From a bacterium (GTDB lineage Bacteria; UBA9089; CG2-30-40-21): a stretch of 5,525 nt of DNA. The stretch covers positions 1-5,525 of the forward strand of contig JASEHA010000084.1 of assembly GCA_030018795.1 (NCBI GenBank). The letters are read 5' to 3'. The number at the start of each line of letters is the position of its first letter. Position 1 is the stretch's first letter. Positions 1-5,342 of this stretch are shown here, in pieces. The translations under genes and the position numbers were made by a program. The notes under the pieces are model-generated. The model searched no databases. It was given only the letters and a program-made list of their open reading frames with translations, and was not told the DNA's origin.

Positions 1-76
1 CACTTATCTATTTTTGACTGAAGGAATCGTAGGTTAAAAAACTTGAACATCGAGTAATAGACTTCTGCAAAATGCG

Positions 77-96
77 AAATTGGTAGAAATTGGTAG
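77..96. repeat. Tandem 10-bp direct repeat (aaattggtag twice)
   Basis: Positions 77-86 and 87-96 are identical and adjacent, and directly abut the GCAGGCT hairpin at 98-115. This could be slippage or a short target duplication beside a dispersed repeat; nothing more can be said from one copy. Confidence 0.7.
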
Positions 97-97
97 C

Positions 98-115
98 CGC
101 AGGCTTTAGCCTGCG
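98..115. repeat. Hairpin CGCAGGCT-TT-AGCCTGCG
   Basis: This is a perfect 8-bp stem with a two-base loop in the gene-poor stretch 1-176, downstream of the TPR remnant. It resembles the short 'GCAGGCT(A/T)AAGCCTGC' palindromes I recall from intergenic regions of environmental genomes (recollection, not searched). It lacks a U-run on both strands. The rest of 1-176 shows no supported gene. Confidence 0.65.
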
Positions 116-176
116 AGTTATAACATCTTTTCCCTTACTTACACAAGTTTCAGATGACTAAAGTGTTACCGCATTT

Positions 177-371
177 TTATTGCCCTTTAAACTGACGAAT
201 AAACGCTTTAACCTGCTCAACATGACCTGCAAAATGTGCAGGTGCAAATTCAACAAACCTCTCTAAGGCATATATTGCCTCGTTATGCATGCCTAAATCA
301 GCCAAAGCAATTCCTTTGTTATACCAATGGGGGAAATTCGGGACAGCGACGAATAGAAAGATTGTTACGGA
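177..371 (-). pseudogene. Truncated TPR-repeat protein remnant
   Basis: Seen: a 64-codon minus-strand frame between an in-frame TAA at 372-374 and the TAA at 177-179. From about 326 downward it reads WYNKGIALADLGMHNEAIYA, then a LERFVEF helix, and it ends KAFIRQFKGQ. This matches the tetratricopeptide consensus: W-Y-N-x-G-x-A-L near the start, G-x-x-x-E-A, then A-L-E-x-F-x-x-x-x-P. It looks like the last TPR plus a capping helix of a longer protein. No ATG, GTG or TTG lies upstream of the repeat in frame; the first ATG (288-290) is inside it. The 5' part is therefore lost, most likely by deletion or by the rearrangement that placed the giant gene's 3' end here, 47 bases away. An alternative is a short 37-residue peptide from the internal ATG, which is less likely. 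It is probably not functional. Confidence 0.68.
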
Positions 372-417
372 TTACAGGGAGCATCACCTACCCAAAAAGG
401 TGTGGAGCAATCTGAAA

Positions 418-3400
418 TCATCGTATAAGCCCAATCTTGCCGGTTTGTTTTTCATTAGCATTCTTGATAAGGTAAAAATATATGCCGCTGGCAACAGGGT
501 TGCCTTTATCATTGTCTCCCTCCCATTTATTGTCTTGCCTCAATATTTTAACCTGTTCACCAGCAGAGTTGTAGATGGAAATAGTGTAACGGCCCGGTGG
601 AGATGGGGAGAACCAGCATATCTGTCCTATATTAGGATAGAATGGATTGGGATAAGCCTTTACATCAGCAAGGCTGTTTGCCTGCTCATACGGTATAATT
701 GCATAGATTCCGAACTCATAGATATTTGCCCAAACCTCACATTTTACTGCCACAGGATAGGAGTCTGCAAGCATATTCCAGCGATTGGATGCCTCATTTA
801 GCTTGAATATTCTTAAGGTTTCAGCACGAATAGCTGTTTCATCCACAATTCCATCATGATTGTCATCAGCATAAGGAAGACAGAGTTTCATGGCTTGCTT
901 AGTGGAATAGATAGGCTTGCCGTCTGCCTGATGAGTACAGGCAAGGCTTATACAGCTATCCTGAAGTGGTGTCATATGTTTCTCGTATCTTGCGTTGAAG
1001 TTGGCTATGGATAATTTCCCTGCGGTTTTGGCAATCTCTGTAATCGTTATTTGACTATCTCTATCCAGGACATCAGTCGGTATTTTGAGTGTAATCGGTC
1101 CTTGTTTGCCAGAGATGGTGATGGTTCCGCCATCATTTGATAGAATATTGGCAGCAGGGATTGTTGGAGCAGCGAATATCATTTGTAACGGAATACTATC
1201 AGATAACGACTGATTGCCAGCCCTGTCAATACTCACTGCACAAACAATTATTGGCTCAGCAAAATCACCTGTCAACACAAACGAAAATGTTCCTGTAACA
1301 CTTGGTGTAGTTGTGCCAGACGACTGCTCGTTGACAATCAGTTCAACAACCACCGCCTCTGTTGCTGTGCCATACACTATCCAGTCATTTGTAACTGTGT
1401 ATGTCGCTGCAATGGTTGGTGTGGCGGGCGAGATGGTATCAATCGTCAGTGTGCCAATAAATGCTGCCTGTTGATTGTAGATGTCTGTAGCAAAGATTGT
1501 TACAGTGCCTGTACTGTCAACACCAGCAGGAATAGTCGCACTCCCTGTCCATCCCTGGCCATCACCAGCCATATTAAGTGCCACAGTCCCCCTGCCATAC
1601 GATACATACCCGCTAATTGTTCCAATCACATGATTTGCACCACCACGAACATCAAGCATGATGCTCACCAACTGTGGCAGATTGCCAAAAAGCCGCAAGG
1701 GTGCGGGAATGTCGAGTGGTCGGGATTTTGCCTGATTGCCAGCCTTATCGATGCTCTCTGCCCAGACAGTGGTCGTGCCTATTGATTGCTGGCGTGCTTT
1801 TATGGTAAAATCGCCATTCTTCGATGGAGTGGCTGTCCCAACCAGCCCCTTATTATCCCACAACTCAACCATTGTCGCCCCTGTTGCTGTGCCATACACC
1901 AGCCACCCAGCTTTAGCTGTGTATGTCGCCGCAATGGTCGGTGTCTCCGGCGGTGTGGTGTCAATCGTTAGTGTGCCAATAAATGTTGCCTGCTGGTTGT
2001 AGATGTCTGTGGCAAAAATGCTTACTGTGCCCATGCCATCAACACCAGCAGGAATGCTTGCACTCCCAACCCAGCCACGACCATCATCAGCCGTACCAAT
2101 CAGGTTGGCAACAGCCATATTAAGTGTCACAGTCCCCTTGCCATACGATACATACCCGCTAATCGTCCCAATCGCATGATTTGCACTACCCAGAACCTCA
2201 AGCATAGTGCTCGCTAATTTCGGCATATTAATGGCAAAAATCCGCAATGATGGATAGATAACTATTGTCTCTGAATGTGTTCGATTACCAGCATTGTCTA
2301 CACTTACTACACGAAGAGCAGTTGTACCTACTGGTATTGCCTCAAAAGCATATCTTGAATTTTGAGGGGTTGTTGTACCATACAGCCTTTGTTTACCCAA
2401 CTGCTCATCCCGCAACTCAACCACATCAGCCCCTGTTGCCGTGCCATAGATCCTCCAATCACCCCTCTCAGATATTTTGGCAACAGTAATGGTTGGTGTC
2501 CCTGGCGGGTTGGTATCAATCATCAGCCTGCCAATAAACAACGCCTTCTGGTTATCTGTGCCAAAAATGGTTAATGTGCCCATACCCTCAACACCAGATG
2601 GAATGCTCGCCGTCCCTATCCAGCCCAGATTGTTTTCGCCAATAACCATGCTTAATGTCACAGAGCCGTAGTCATACAATAGATTGCCTGAAACCGTGCC
2701 AATCGTCTGGTTTGCTATTCCGCGAACCTTTATCTTAGTACTTACCAGTCTTGGAAAATCAACCAGCATAGCCGGTGTGACATTAATCTCTGATACCTCG
2801 CTTGCAATCCTGGCTTTATCAATAGCTGCTGTTGTTATCGTAGCTGTAATCGGGACATTTTTGAATGTAAAATTACCAGCGTTATCTGCCCTGACCGTAC
2901 GAAAGATCTTACCAGCAACCATAAGATTTACAAATGTATTAGGGGTAGCTGTTCCTGTAATTGTAGTAACAGAAGCAATGGTGGATGTTGCCAGAGAGGT
3001 TATTTGCGGAGCAATGGGAGCAATTACCCCTGCATCATCCCTTCTGACAACCTTAACACTATTTACCTTTTCATTAGACTTTCGACCATGAACATCCTCA
3101 AAACTTCCAACCGTAATAGTGCCTATACCAATAGCATTAATTGGTACTATAACTGTTCCTATCCATTTCTTTCGATCCGTTGTTGTCCATGACCCAAAGG
3201 CAATAGATGTCCCTGTCTCTGTTCCGTTTTCCATAACCTTAGGAGCTGATAAGGATGCTTTCCCTCCAGTAATATCAGTAAAGCGTAAAATTTCGGCACA
3301 AGATAAAGATGCTGTAGGTGTGGCTTTTAGCTTCTCGCTGGCATCAATAGTCACAGACAGCTCCCCACTTGGTTTGACATAAACCTGTGGAACAAGGAGC

Positions 3401-5166
3401 TTATAGGAAAGTTCAGGCAGGGCAATGCTAAATGTATTTTTTTGGACAATAATATTTCCGCAATTATCTGCTACCTGAAGTTCTATGCTATGCTCGCCCT
3501 CTGTGAGCGTAGATGTTGCTTTATAGCAGATGTTCTGCGATGTGGCTGTTCCATGAACCTGCACTCCGTCTATCCAGAGTAAGACAGCAAATGGATTAAT
3601 CCCGCTGCCACCGATATTATCCTCATATTTAGCCGTAACCTCAAGATATGTTGTCGAAAGAACTGCGTCCATAACCGGATTCAGCTCAATAATTATCGGC
3701 TCAACAACCTCCATGATTTCTGACTGAGAGATATCAATCAGACCGGTATTCATCCCTATCCATGGACTGCCATTATCCTCAAGGTGTATTGCCTGCACAT
3801 CATCAAGTGAGCGGATAATATCTCCAATCTTCGTATGGGTAAATGACATCCAGATATCGGTTGACTTATCAAGCTCAGACATTCCGCCTGAATGCCCTAC
3901 AAATACATGACTTGTATCTGCTTTCAGACTTAAGGCAGAATTACTGTAAAGACCATTAGATATGGTATAGGTTTTAGTACCATTATTAATGGTATCATGC
4001 TGAATAATGCCGCTATCTGGTGTTCCAATCCAGAGGTCATTTTGGTTCATAAAAAGGCAGGCAATATTTCTGCTGCATATTGCCGTTTGATTCTGCCAGA
4101 CATCAGACAAGGGGTCATAGCTCATCAAACCCCTGTCCGTACCTACCCAGAGATGTGGGTACAGCCATGCCAGCTTCGTAATCTTTTCACTAATCAGTTG
4201 ATGATAGGTTGTTTGAAGTGTATAAAAAATCCATTGTTTTGATAGTGTATCATACTTAGCCAGGCCATGATCCGTGGCTACCCAGACAATGTTATTAACA
4301 ATCAGAATATCGTTAATATTTGGGTCAAGCAAATTATTGGTTGCAGGTGAGGCAAGCCATTTTCCAGTAGAATTCTGATACCTGAACAAACCATCTCCGT
4401 GGCTGCCAAACCAGACAATATTATCATCTATCGCCAGACAATGGATAGAATTACCTAATCCACCCTTTTTATTAAAAAACCCTTTCCAGCTTTGAGTTAA
4501 TCTATTATATTGCCCAATCCCATCATTTGTACCAAACCAGATATTTTCGTCATCTGCGGCAATACATTTGATATTATTGCTTACCTTTTTTTGAGTTGTC
4601 AGCATAGGTGCTTGAGCTGCACCAGTCTTTCCATATTCTCCCCGAATATCATGCCACATAACCTCTTCATATTCAGCTTCTTCCTCTGTTTCCTTTTCTT
4701 CCGATTCTTCCCCTTCTTCCCCTTCTTCCACCATTTCTTCCTCTGATACATCCCCTTCCTCTGGCATTATTACCTCAAAGCTTGCGGTCCCATAACCCTT
4801 ATTCCCATCTTCATCAAAGGCATTAAAAACCTCAATTACAGCACTGCCTTCATATCCAGATTTAACCGTATATGTGCCCTGCCATGCAAGCTGGTCTGTG
4901 GTTTCCATGCTCTGGGTAATATCTATGCCTTTTCTCTCATAATGCTGGGTAATGATTACTGTGGGAGGATTTACCAGAAGTTTATCTGAGGTAATGGTTA
5001 TAGTAATCATCTCTAAGGCAGGAACAGGGTCAGGTGAGGCTGTTATTGTTAGCTGCGGGCCCTCGTCAGAGACATCTTCTGCCTCATCAGTGATAATAAA
5101 ACCACCAGGGATACAGCCTGAAAGACATATCAATAATAATATCAGCCACCATCTTTTTTGTATCAT
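418..5166 (-). CDS. Giant multidomain surface lipoprotein: beta-propeller, Ig-like modules, ZU5-like and YPNP C-terminal domain
   Basis: Seen: a 1582-residue frame starting at an ATG preceded by GGAGGT. The N-terminus is a lipoprotein signal peptide (K4 R5, a hydrophobic stretch, lipobox L-S-G-C with Cys18). Domains follow in order: Ig-like (about 37-134), Glu-rich linker (136-168), seven propeller repeats (about 198-480), Ig-like (488-583), a second strand-rich domain (584-707), Big-type Ig (713-797), three tandem modules (801-972, 978-1153, 1160-1327), ZU5-like (1338-1492), and a C-terminal YPNPF domain (1501-1582). Known: such repeats build extended secreted or surface proteins, and propellers of this kind often bind ligands or partners. 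Inferred: an outer-surface lipoprotein in which the Ig modules form a stalk and the propeller a head; the ligand is unknown. No catalytic residues are recognisable, so an enzymatic role is not supported. There is no frameshift or internal stop. The frame is certain; the function is not, and no gene name is justified. Confidence 0.95.
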   Translation of the reverse strand: MIQKRWWLILLLICLSGCIPGGFIITDEAEDVSDEGPQLTITASPDPVPALEMITITITSDKLLVNPPTVIITQHYERKGIDITQSMETTDQLAWQGTYTVKSGYEGSAVIEVFNAFDEDGNKGYGTASFEVIMPEEGDVSEEEMVEEGEEGEESEEKETEEEAEYEEVMWHDIRGEYGKTGAAQAPMLTTQKKVSNNIKCIAADDENIWFGTNDGIGQYNRLTQSWKGFFNKKGGLGNSIHCLAIDDNIVWFGSHGDGLFRYQNSTGKWLASPATNNLLDPNINDILIVNNIVWVATDHGLAKYDTLSKQWIFYTLQTTYHQLISEKITKLAWLYPHLWVGTDRGLMSYDPLSDVWQNQTAICSRNIACLFMNQNDLWIGTPDSGIIQHDTINNGTKTYTISNGLYSNSALSLKADTSHVFVGHSGGMSELDKSTDIWMSFTHTKIGDIIRSLDDVQAIHLEDNGSPWIGMNTGLIDISQSEIMEVVEPIIIELNPVMDAVLSTTYLEVTAKYEDNIGGSGINPFAVLLWIDGVQVHGTATSQNICYKATSTLTEGEHSIELQVADNCGNIIVQKNTFSIALPELSYKLLVPQVYVKPSGELSVTIDASEKLKATPTASLSCAEILRFTDITGGKASLSAPKVMENGTETGTSIAFGSWTTTDRKKWIGTVIVPINAIGIGTITVGSFEDVHGRKSNEKVNSVKVVRRDDAGVIAPIAPQITSLATSTIASVTTITGTATPNTFVNLMVAGKIFRTVRADNAGNFTFKNVPITATITTAAIDKARIASEVSEINVTPAMLVDFPRLVSTKIKVRGIANQTIGTVSGNLLYDYGSVTLSMVIGENNLGWIGTASIPSGVEGMGTLTIFGTDNQKALFIGRLMIDTNPPGTPTITVAKISERGDWRIYGTATGADVVELRDEQLGKQRLYGTTTPQNSRYAFEAIPVGTTALRVVSVDNAGNRTHSETIVIYPSLRIFAINMPKLASTMLEVLGSANHAIGTISGYVSYGKGTVTLNMAVANLIGTADDGRGWVGSASIPAGVDGMGTVSIFATDIYNQQATFIGTLTIDTTPPETPTIAATYTAKAGWLVYGTATGATMVELWDNKGLVGTATPSKNGDFTIKARQQSIGTTTVWAESIDKAGNQAKSRPLDIPAPLRLFGNLPQLVSIMLDVRGGANHVIGTISGYVSYGRGTVALNMAGDGQGWTGSATIPAGVDSTGTVTIFATDIYNQQAAFIGTLTIDTISPATPTIAATYTVTNDWIVYGTATEAVVVELIVNEQSSGTTTPSVTGTFSFVLTGDFAEPIIVCAVSIDRAGNQSLSDSIPLQMIFAAPTIPAANILSNDGGTITISGKQGPITLKIPTDVLDRDSQITITEIAKTAGKLSIANFNARYEKHMTPLQDSCISLACTHQADGKPIYSTKQAMKLCLPYADDNHDGIVDETAIRAETLRIFKLNEASNRWNMLADSYPVAVKCEVWANIYEFGIYAIIPYEQANSLADVKAYPNPFYPNIGQICWFSPSPPGRYTISIYNSAGEQVKILRQDNKWEGDNDKGNPVASGIYFYLIKNANEKQTGKIGLIR
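421..666 (-). other. C-terminal YPNPF domain, FlgD-Ig / type-IX-sorting-like (residues 1501-1582)
   Basis: Seen: KAYPNPFYPN at its start, then RYTISIYNSAGEQVKIL, a Trp-Gly loop (KWEGDNDKGNPVASGIYFYLIK) and the ending KQTGKIGLIR. Known: this is the FlgD-Ig/CHU_C-like fold which, in Bacteroidota, serves as the C-terminal signal for type IX secretion; in many candidate phyla the same domain ends secreted proteins although the secretion route is not proven. It is complete, with the stop directly after the last strand. Its coexistence with a lipobox at the other end is notable. Confidence 0.8.
691..1155 (-). other. ZU5-like domain (residues about 1338-1492)
   Basis: Seen: GGTITISGKQGPITLKIPTDVLDRDSQITI, the usual opening of ZU5-type domains in bacterial surface proteins ('GGti...g.vtl.iP.gal..dt.iti'), and later DDNHDGIVDETAIRAETLRIFKLNEASNRW ending in YEFGIYAIIP. 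Asp1434, Asn1436, Asp1438 and Gly1439 form a DxNxDG loop that could hold calcium, but position 12 of an EF-hand would be Ala1445, so it is not a full EF-hand. In known surface proteins this kind of domain sits near the C-terminus as a structural piece. Confidence 0.6.
1186..1689 (-). repeat. Tandem module C (residues about 1160-1327)
   Basis: It carries LPQLVSIMLDVRGGANHVIG, GWTGSATIPAGVDSTGTVTIFATDIYNQQ, IDTISPATPTIAATY, WIVYGTATEAVVVEL and VSIDRAGNQ, matching module B segment by segment. The DNA is also alike; a 25-base stretch including ccatacgatacatacccg is identical in B (about 2142-2166) and C (about 1596-1620). This is the last Ig-type module before the ZU5-like domain. Confidence 0.85.
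1708..2235 (-). repeat. Tandem module B (residues about 978-1153)
   Basis: The order is the same as in module A: MPKLASTMLEVLGSANHAIG, GWVGSASIPAGVDGMGTVSIFATDIYNQQ, IDTTPPETPTIAATY, WLVYGTATGATMVEL, AESIDKAGNQ. It is much closer to module C than to A. The stretch 1917-2186 aligns to 1395-1640 in module C with about 39 mismatches in 246 aligned positions (roughly 84 percent, counted by hand), apart from a 24-base insertion that adds eight residues (around VANLIGTA) in B. This indicates a recent in-frame duplication. Confidence 0.85.
2251..2766 (-). repeat. Tandem module A (residues about 801-972), most divergent of three
   Basis: The module has two halves. The first reads FPRLVSTKIKVRGIANQTIGTVSG ... 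GWIGTASIPSGVEGMGTLTIFGTD, and the second, after IDTNPPGTPTI, reads WRIYGTATGADVVELRD ... VVSVDNAGN. Both halves recur in modules B and C in the same order. The starts (PRL, PKL, PQL) lie at residues 805, 982 and 1164, giving periods of 177 and 182. The second half resembles a bacterial Ig domain; the first half, with its conserved GWxGxAxIPxGV, I do not recognise as a named family. Confidence 0.78.
2776..3417 (-). other. Two further strand-rich domains (residues 584-707 and 713-797)
   Basis: The first (584-707) repeats the layout of the N-terminal Ig-like domain, with an ASEKL loop, W669-I-G-T-V-I-V-P and a late FEDVHGRKSNE loop. The second (713-797) reads ITGTATPNTFVNLMVAGK ... DNAGNFTFKNVP, which is the common bacterial Ig (Big_6-like) pattern 'i.G.a.pg..V.v...g......aD..GnfsF'. 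Both are read by eye as adhesin or stalk modules; no ligand can be named. Confidence 0.55.
3418..3705 (-). other. Ig-like domain after the propeller (residues about 488-583)
   Basis: Seen: LNPVMDAVLSTTYLEVTAKYEDNIGG, then SGINPFAVLLWIDG, then LTEGEHSIELQVADNCGN. This is the usual order of a bacterial Ig-like domain of the type that begins 'P..g..v......i.v...D..sGId...v.l.lDG' and ends 'l..G.H.i.v.a.D..GN'. Cys547 and Cys569 lie within it and could form a disulfide, which would fit an exported protein (inference). The domain probably acts as a spacer. Confidence 0.7.
3727..4575 (-). other. Seven-repeat beta-propeller (two-component regulator propeller type), residues about 198-480
   Basis: Seen: seven repeats begin near residues 198, 240, 284, 328, 367, 410 and 456, spaced 39-46 apart. 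Each follows the pattern 'I-x-x-L/I-x-x-D-x-x-x-x-W-x-G-T/S-x-x-G-L-x-x-Y/F-D-x-x-x-x-x-W'. Examples are NIWFGTNDGIGQYNRLTQSW, LWVGTDRGLMSYDPLSDVW and PWIGMNTGLIDIS. Known: this is the Reg_prop repeat, which forms beta-propeller blades; it was first noted in the periplasmic sensor part of hybrid two-component regulators and also occurs in secreted proteins. Inferred: seven repeats suit one closed seven-bladed propeller, possibly sealed by the segment just before repeat 1 (MWHDI, residues 170-174). No histidine kinase or transmembrane segment follows, so this is not a sensor kinase. Confidence 0.82.
4705..4729 (-). repeat. 9-bp tandem repeat within a Glu-rich linker
   Basis: The plus strand reads ttcttcccc twice in a row and then a partial third copy. 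On the minus strand it encodes Glu-Glu-Gly units inside an acidic linker (residues 136-168, DNA about 4663-4761) made almost entirely of Glu, with a few Gly, Ser, Met, Val, Lys and Thr. The linker separates the first Ig-like domain from the propeller and is probably disordered. Because the unit is nine bases long, gain or loss of a copy would keep the reading frame. Confidence 0.8.
4765..5058 (-). other. N-terminal Ig-like beta-sandwich domain (residues about 37-134)
   Basis: Seen: alternating hydrophobic strands with the pattern TITxSDKLLVxPPTVIIT, then WQGTYTV and a closing strand with FDEDGNKG before TASFEV. The same layout ('s-e-K-L' loop, then W-x-G-T, then a D/G loop) recurs at residues 584-707 of this protein (ASEKLKATPTASL ... 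WIGTVIVP ... FEDVHGRKSNE), so the two are probably homologous domains. Known: this is typical of bacterial Ig-like modules in secreted proteins. The boundaries are approximate and the family assignment is by eye. Confidence 0.6.
5113..5166 (-). other. Lipoprotein signal peptide with lipobox LSGC
   Basis: Residues 1-18 of the giant protein have a charged start (Lys4, Arg5), a hydrophobic core of Trp, Leu and Ile (6-15), then Leu15-Ser16-Gly17-Cys18. This matches the signal peptidase II consensus, so Cys18 should be lipidated and become residue 1 of the mature protein. The residues just after the cysteine (I-P-G-G) contain no Asp at +2, so the inner-membrane retention signal known from enterobacteria is absent. 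Outer-membrane or surface location is therefore plausible but inferred. Confidence 0.88.
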
Positions 5167-5170
5167 TATT

Positions 5171-5176
5171 ACCTCC
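5171..5176 (-). promoter_or_regulatory. Ribosome binding site GGAGGT of the giant lipoprotein gene
   Basis: On the minus strand the sequence reads GGAGGTAATAATG, a near-perfect Shine-Dalgarno motif four to five bases before the ATG at 5164-5166. This fixes the start codon, and the signal peptide that immediately follows agrees with it. Confidence 0.85.
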
Positions 5177-5200
5177 AGATCAAGGTGCGAAAAGTAGTGA

Positions 5201-5214
5201 GCACCTTTAGGTGC
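5201..5214. repeat. Small hairpin GCACCT-TT-AGGTGC with an alternative partner
   Basis: GCACCT at 5201-5206 pairs with AGGTGC at 5209-5214. The same central arm can instead pair with AAGGTGC at 5182-5188 (GCACCTT at 5201-5207, 12-base loop), which lies only six bases from the GGAGGT site. The two pairings exclude each other, and the first also overlaps two bases of the 16-bp stem. Whether this affects translation of the giant gene is unknown. Confidence 0.55.
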
Positions 5215-5248
5215 ATGTAGAGACGCAACATCTTGCGTCTCTACATGC
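5213..5248. repeat. Perfect 16-bp inverted repeat (GTAGAGACGCAA type)
   Basis: The left arm (gcatgtagagacgcaa, 5213-5228) and right arm (5233-5248) are exact reverse complements around a four-base loop, catc. The core gtagagacgcaa...ttgcgtctctac resembles palindromic repeats I recall as dispersed between genes in several bacteria (cyanobacteria and candidate phyla). That recollection is not a search result. There is no T-run on either side, so an intrinsic terminator is not supported. It lies between the two minus-strand genes, 46 bases before the giant gene's ATG. Confidence 0.85.
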
Positions 5249-5294
5249 TATCGATACGTTGTTATATCGGGTCTAAAAACCCTCACTACAGACC

Positions 5295-5327
5295 ATAAGG
5301 GGCAGACACTCAAAGTCTGCCCCTTAT
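5295..5327. repeat. Perfect 13-bp inverted repeat just after the upstream gene's stop
   Basis: The arms ataaggggcagac (5295-5307) and gtctgccccttat (5315-5327) are exact reverse complements around a seven-base loop. The repeat begins 15 bases past the TAG of the Pro/Thr/Cys-rich gene, where a 3' stem-loop or terminator would sit. No U-run follows on the minus strand (the transcript continues GGTCTG), so a classical terminator is not shown. It may instead protect the 3' end or be a dispersed palindromic repeat. Confidence 0.75.
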
Positions 5328-5342
5328 AAATCAACGGATCAA

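Noticed and set aside
385..402. CACCT...AGGTG as a terminator of the giant gene
   Set aside because: The stem is only five base pairs with an eight-base loop, and no U-run follows on the minus strand.
289..801. A 170-codon plus-strand open frame crossing the giant gene's 3' end
   Set aside because: It overlaps antisense to the conserved YPNPF domain and to the TPR remnant, has no ribosome binding site, and its peptide has no recognisable pattern.
1434..1445. A canonical EF-hand or dockerin calcium loop
   Set aside because: The DxNxDG start is present, but the position-12 acidic residue is replaced by Ala1445 and there is no second paired loop or helix.
1214..2002. Plus-strand frames at 1214-1474 and 1736-2002 that resemble each other
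   Set aside because: Their similarity (MPALSxLxAQT..., ...VSIVSVPIN) is only the mirror of the B/C module duplication on the minus strand.
2684..3091. A 135-codon plus-strand open frame with hydrophobic character
   Set aside because: It is antisense to Thr/Val/Ile-rich Ig-like domains, whose reverse complement naturally gives hydrophobic, stop-poor frames. Similar shadows occur along the whole gene.
5249..5294. A sigma-70-like promoter (TATAAC on the minus strand near 5262-5267)
   Set aside because: A -10-like hexamer is present, but no acceptable -35 element lies 16-18 bases upstream, so it cannot be told from chance in AT-rich sequence.
5213..5327. A CRISPR array or riboswitch in the intergenic gap
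   Set aside because: There are no regularly spaced direct repeats; the structures are single palindromes with different cores, and no known aptamer motif is visible.
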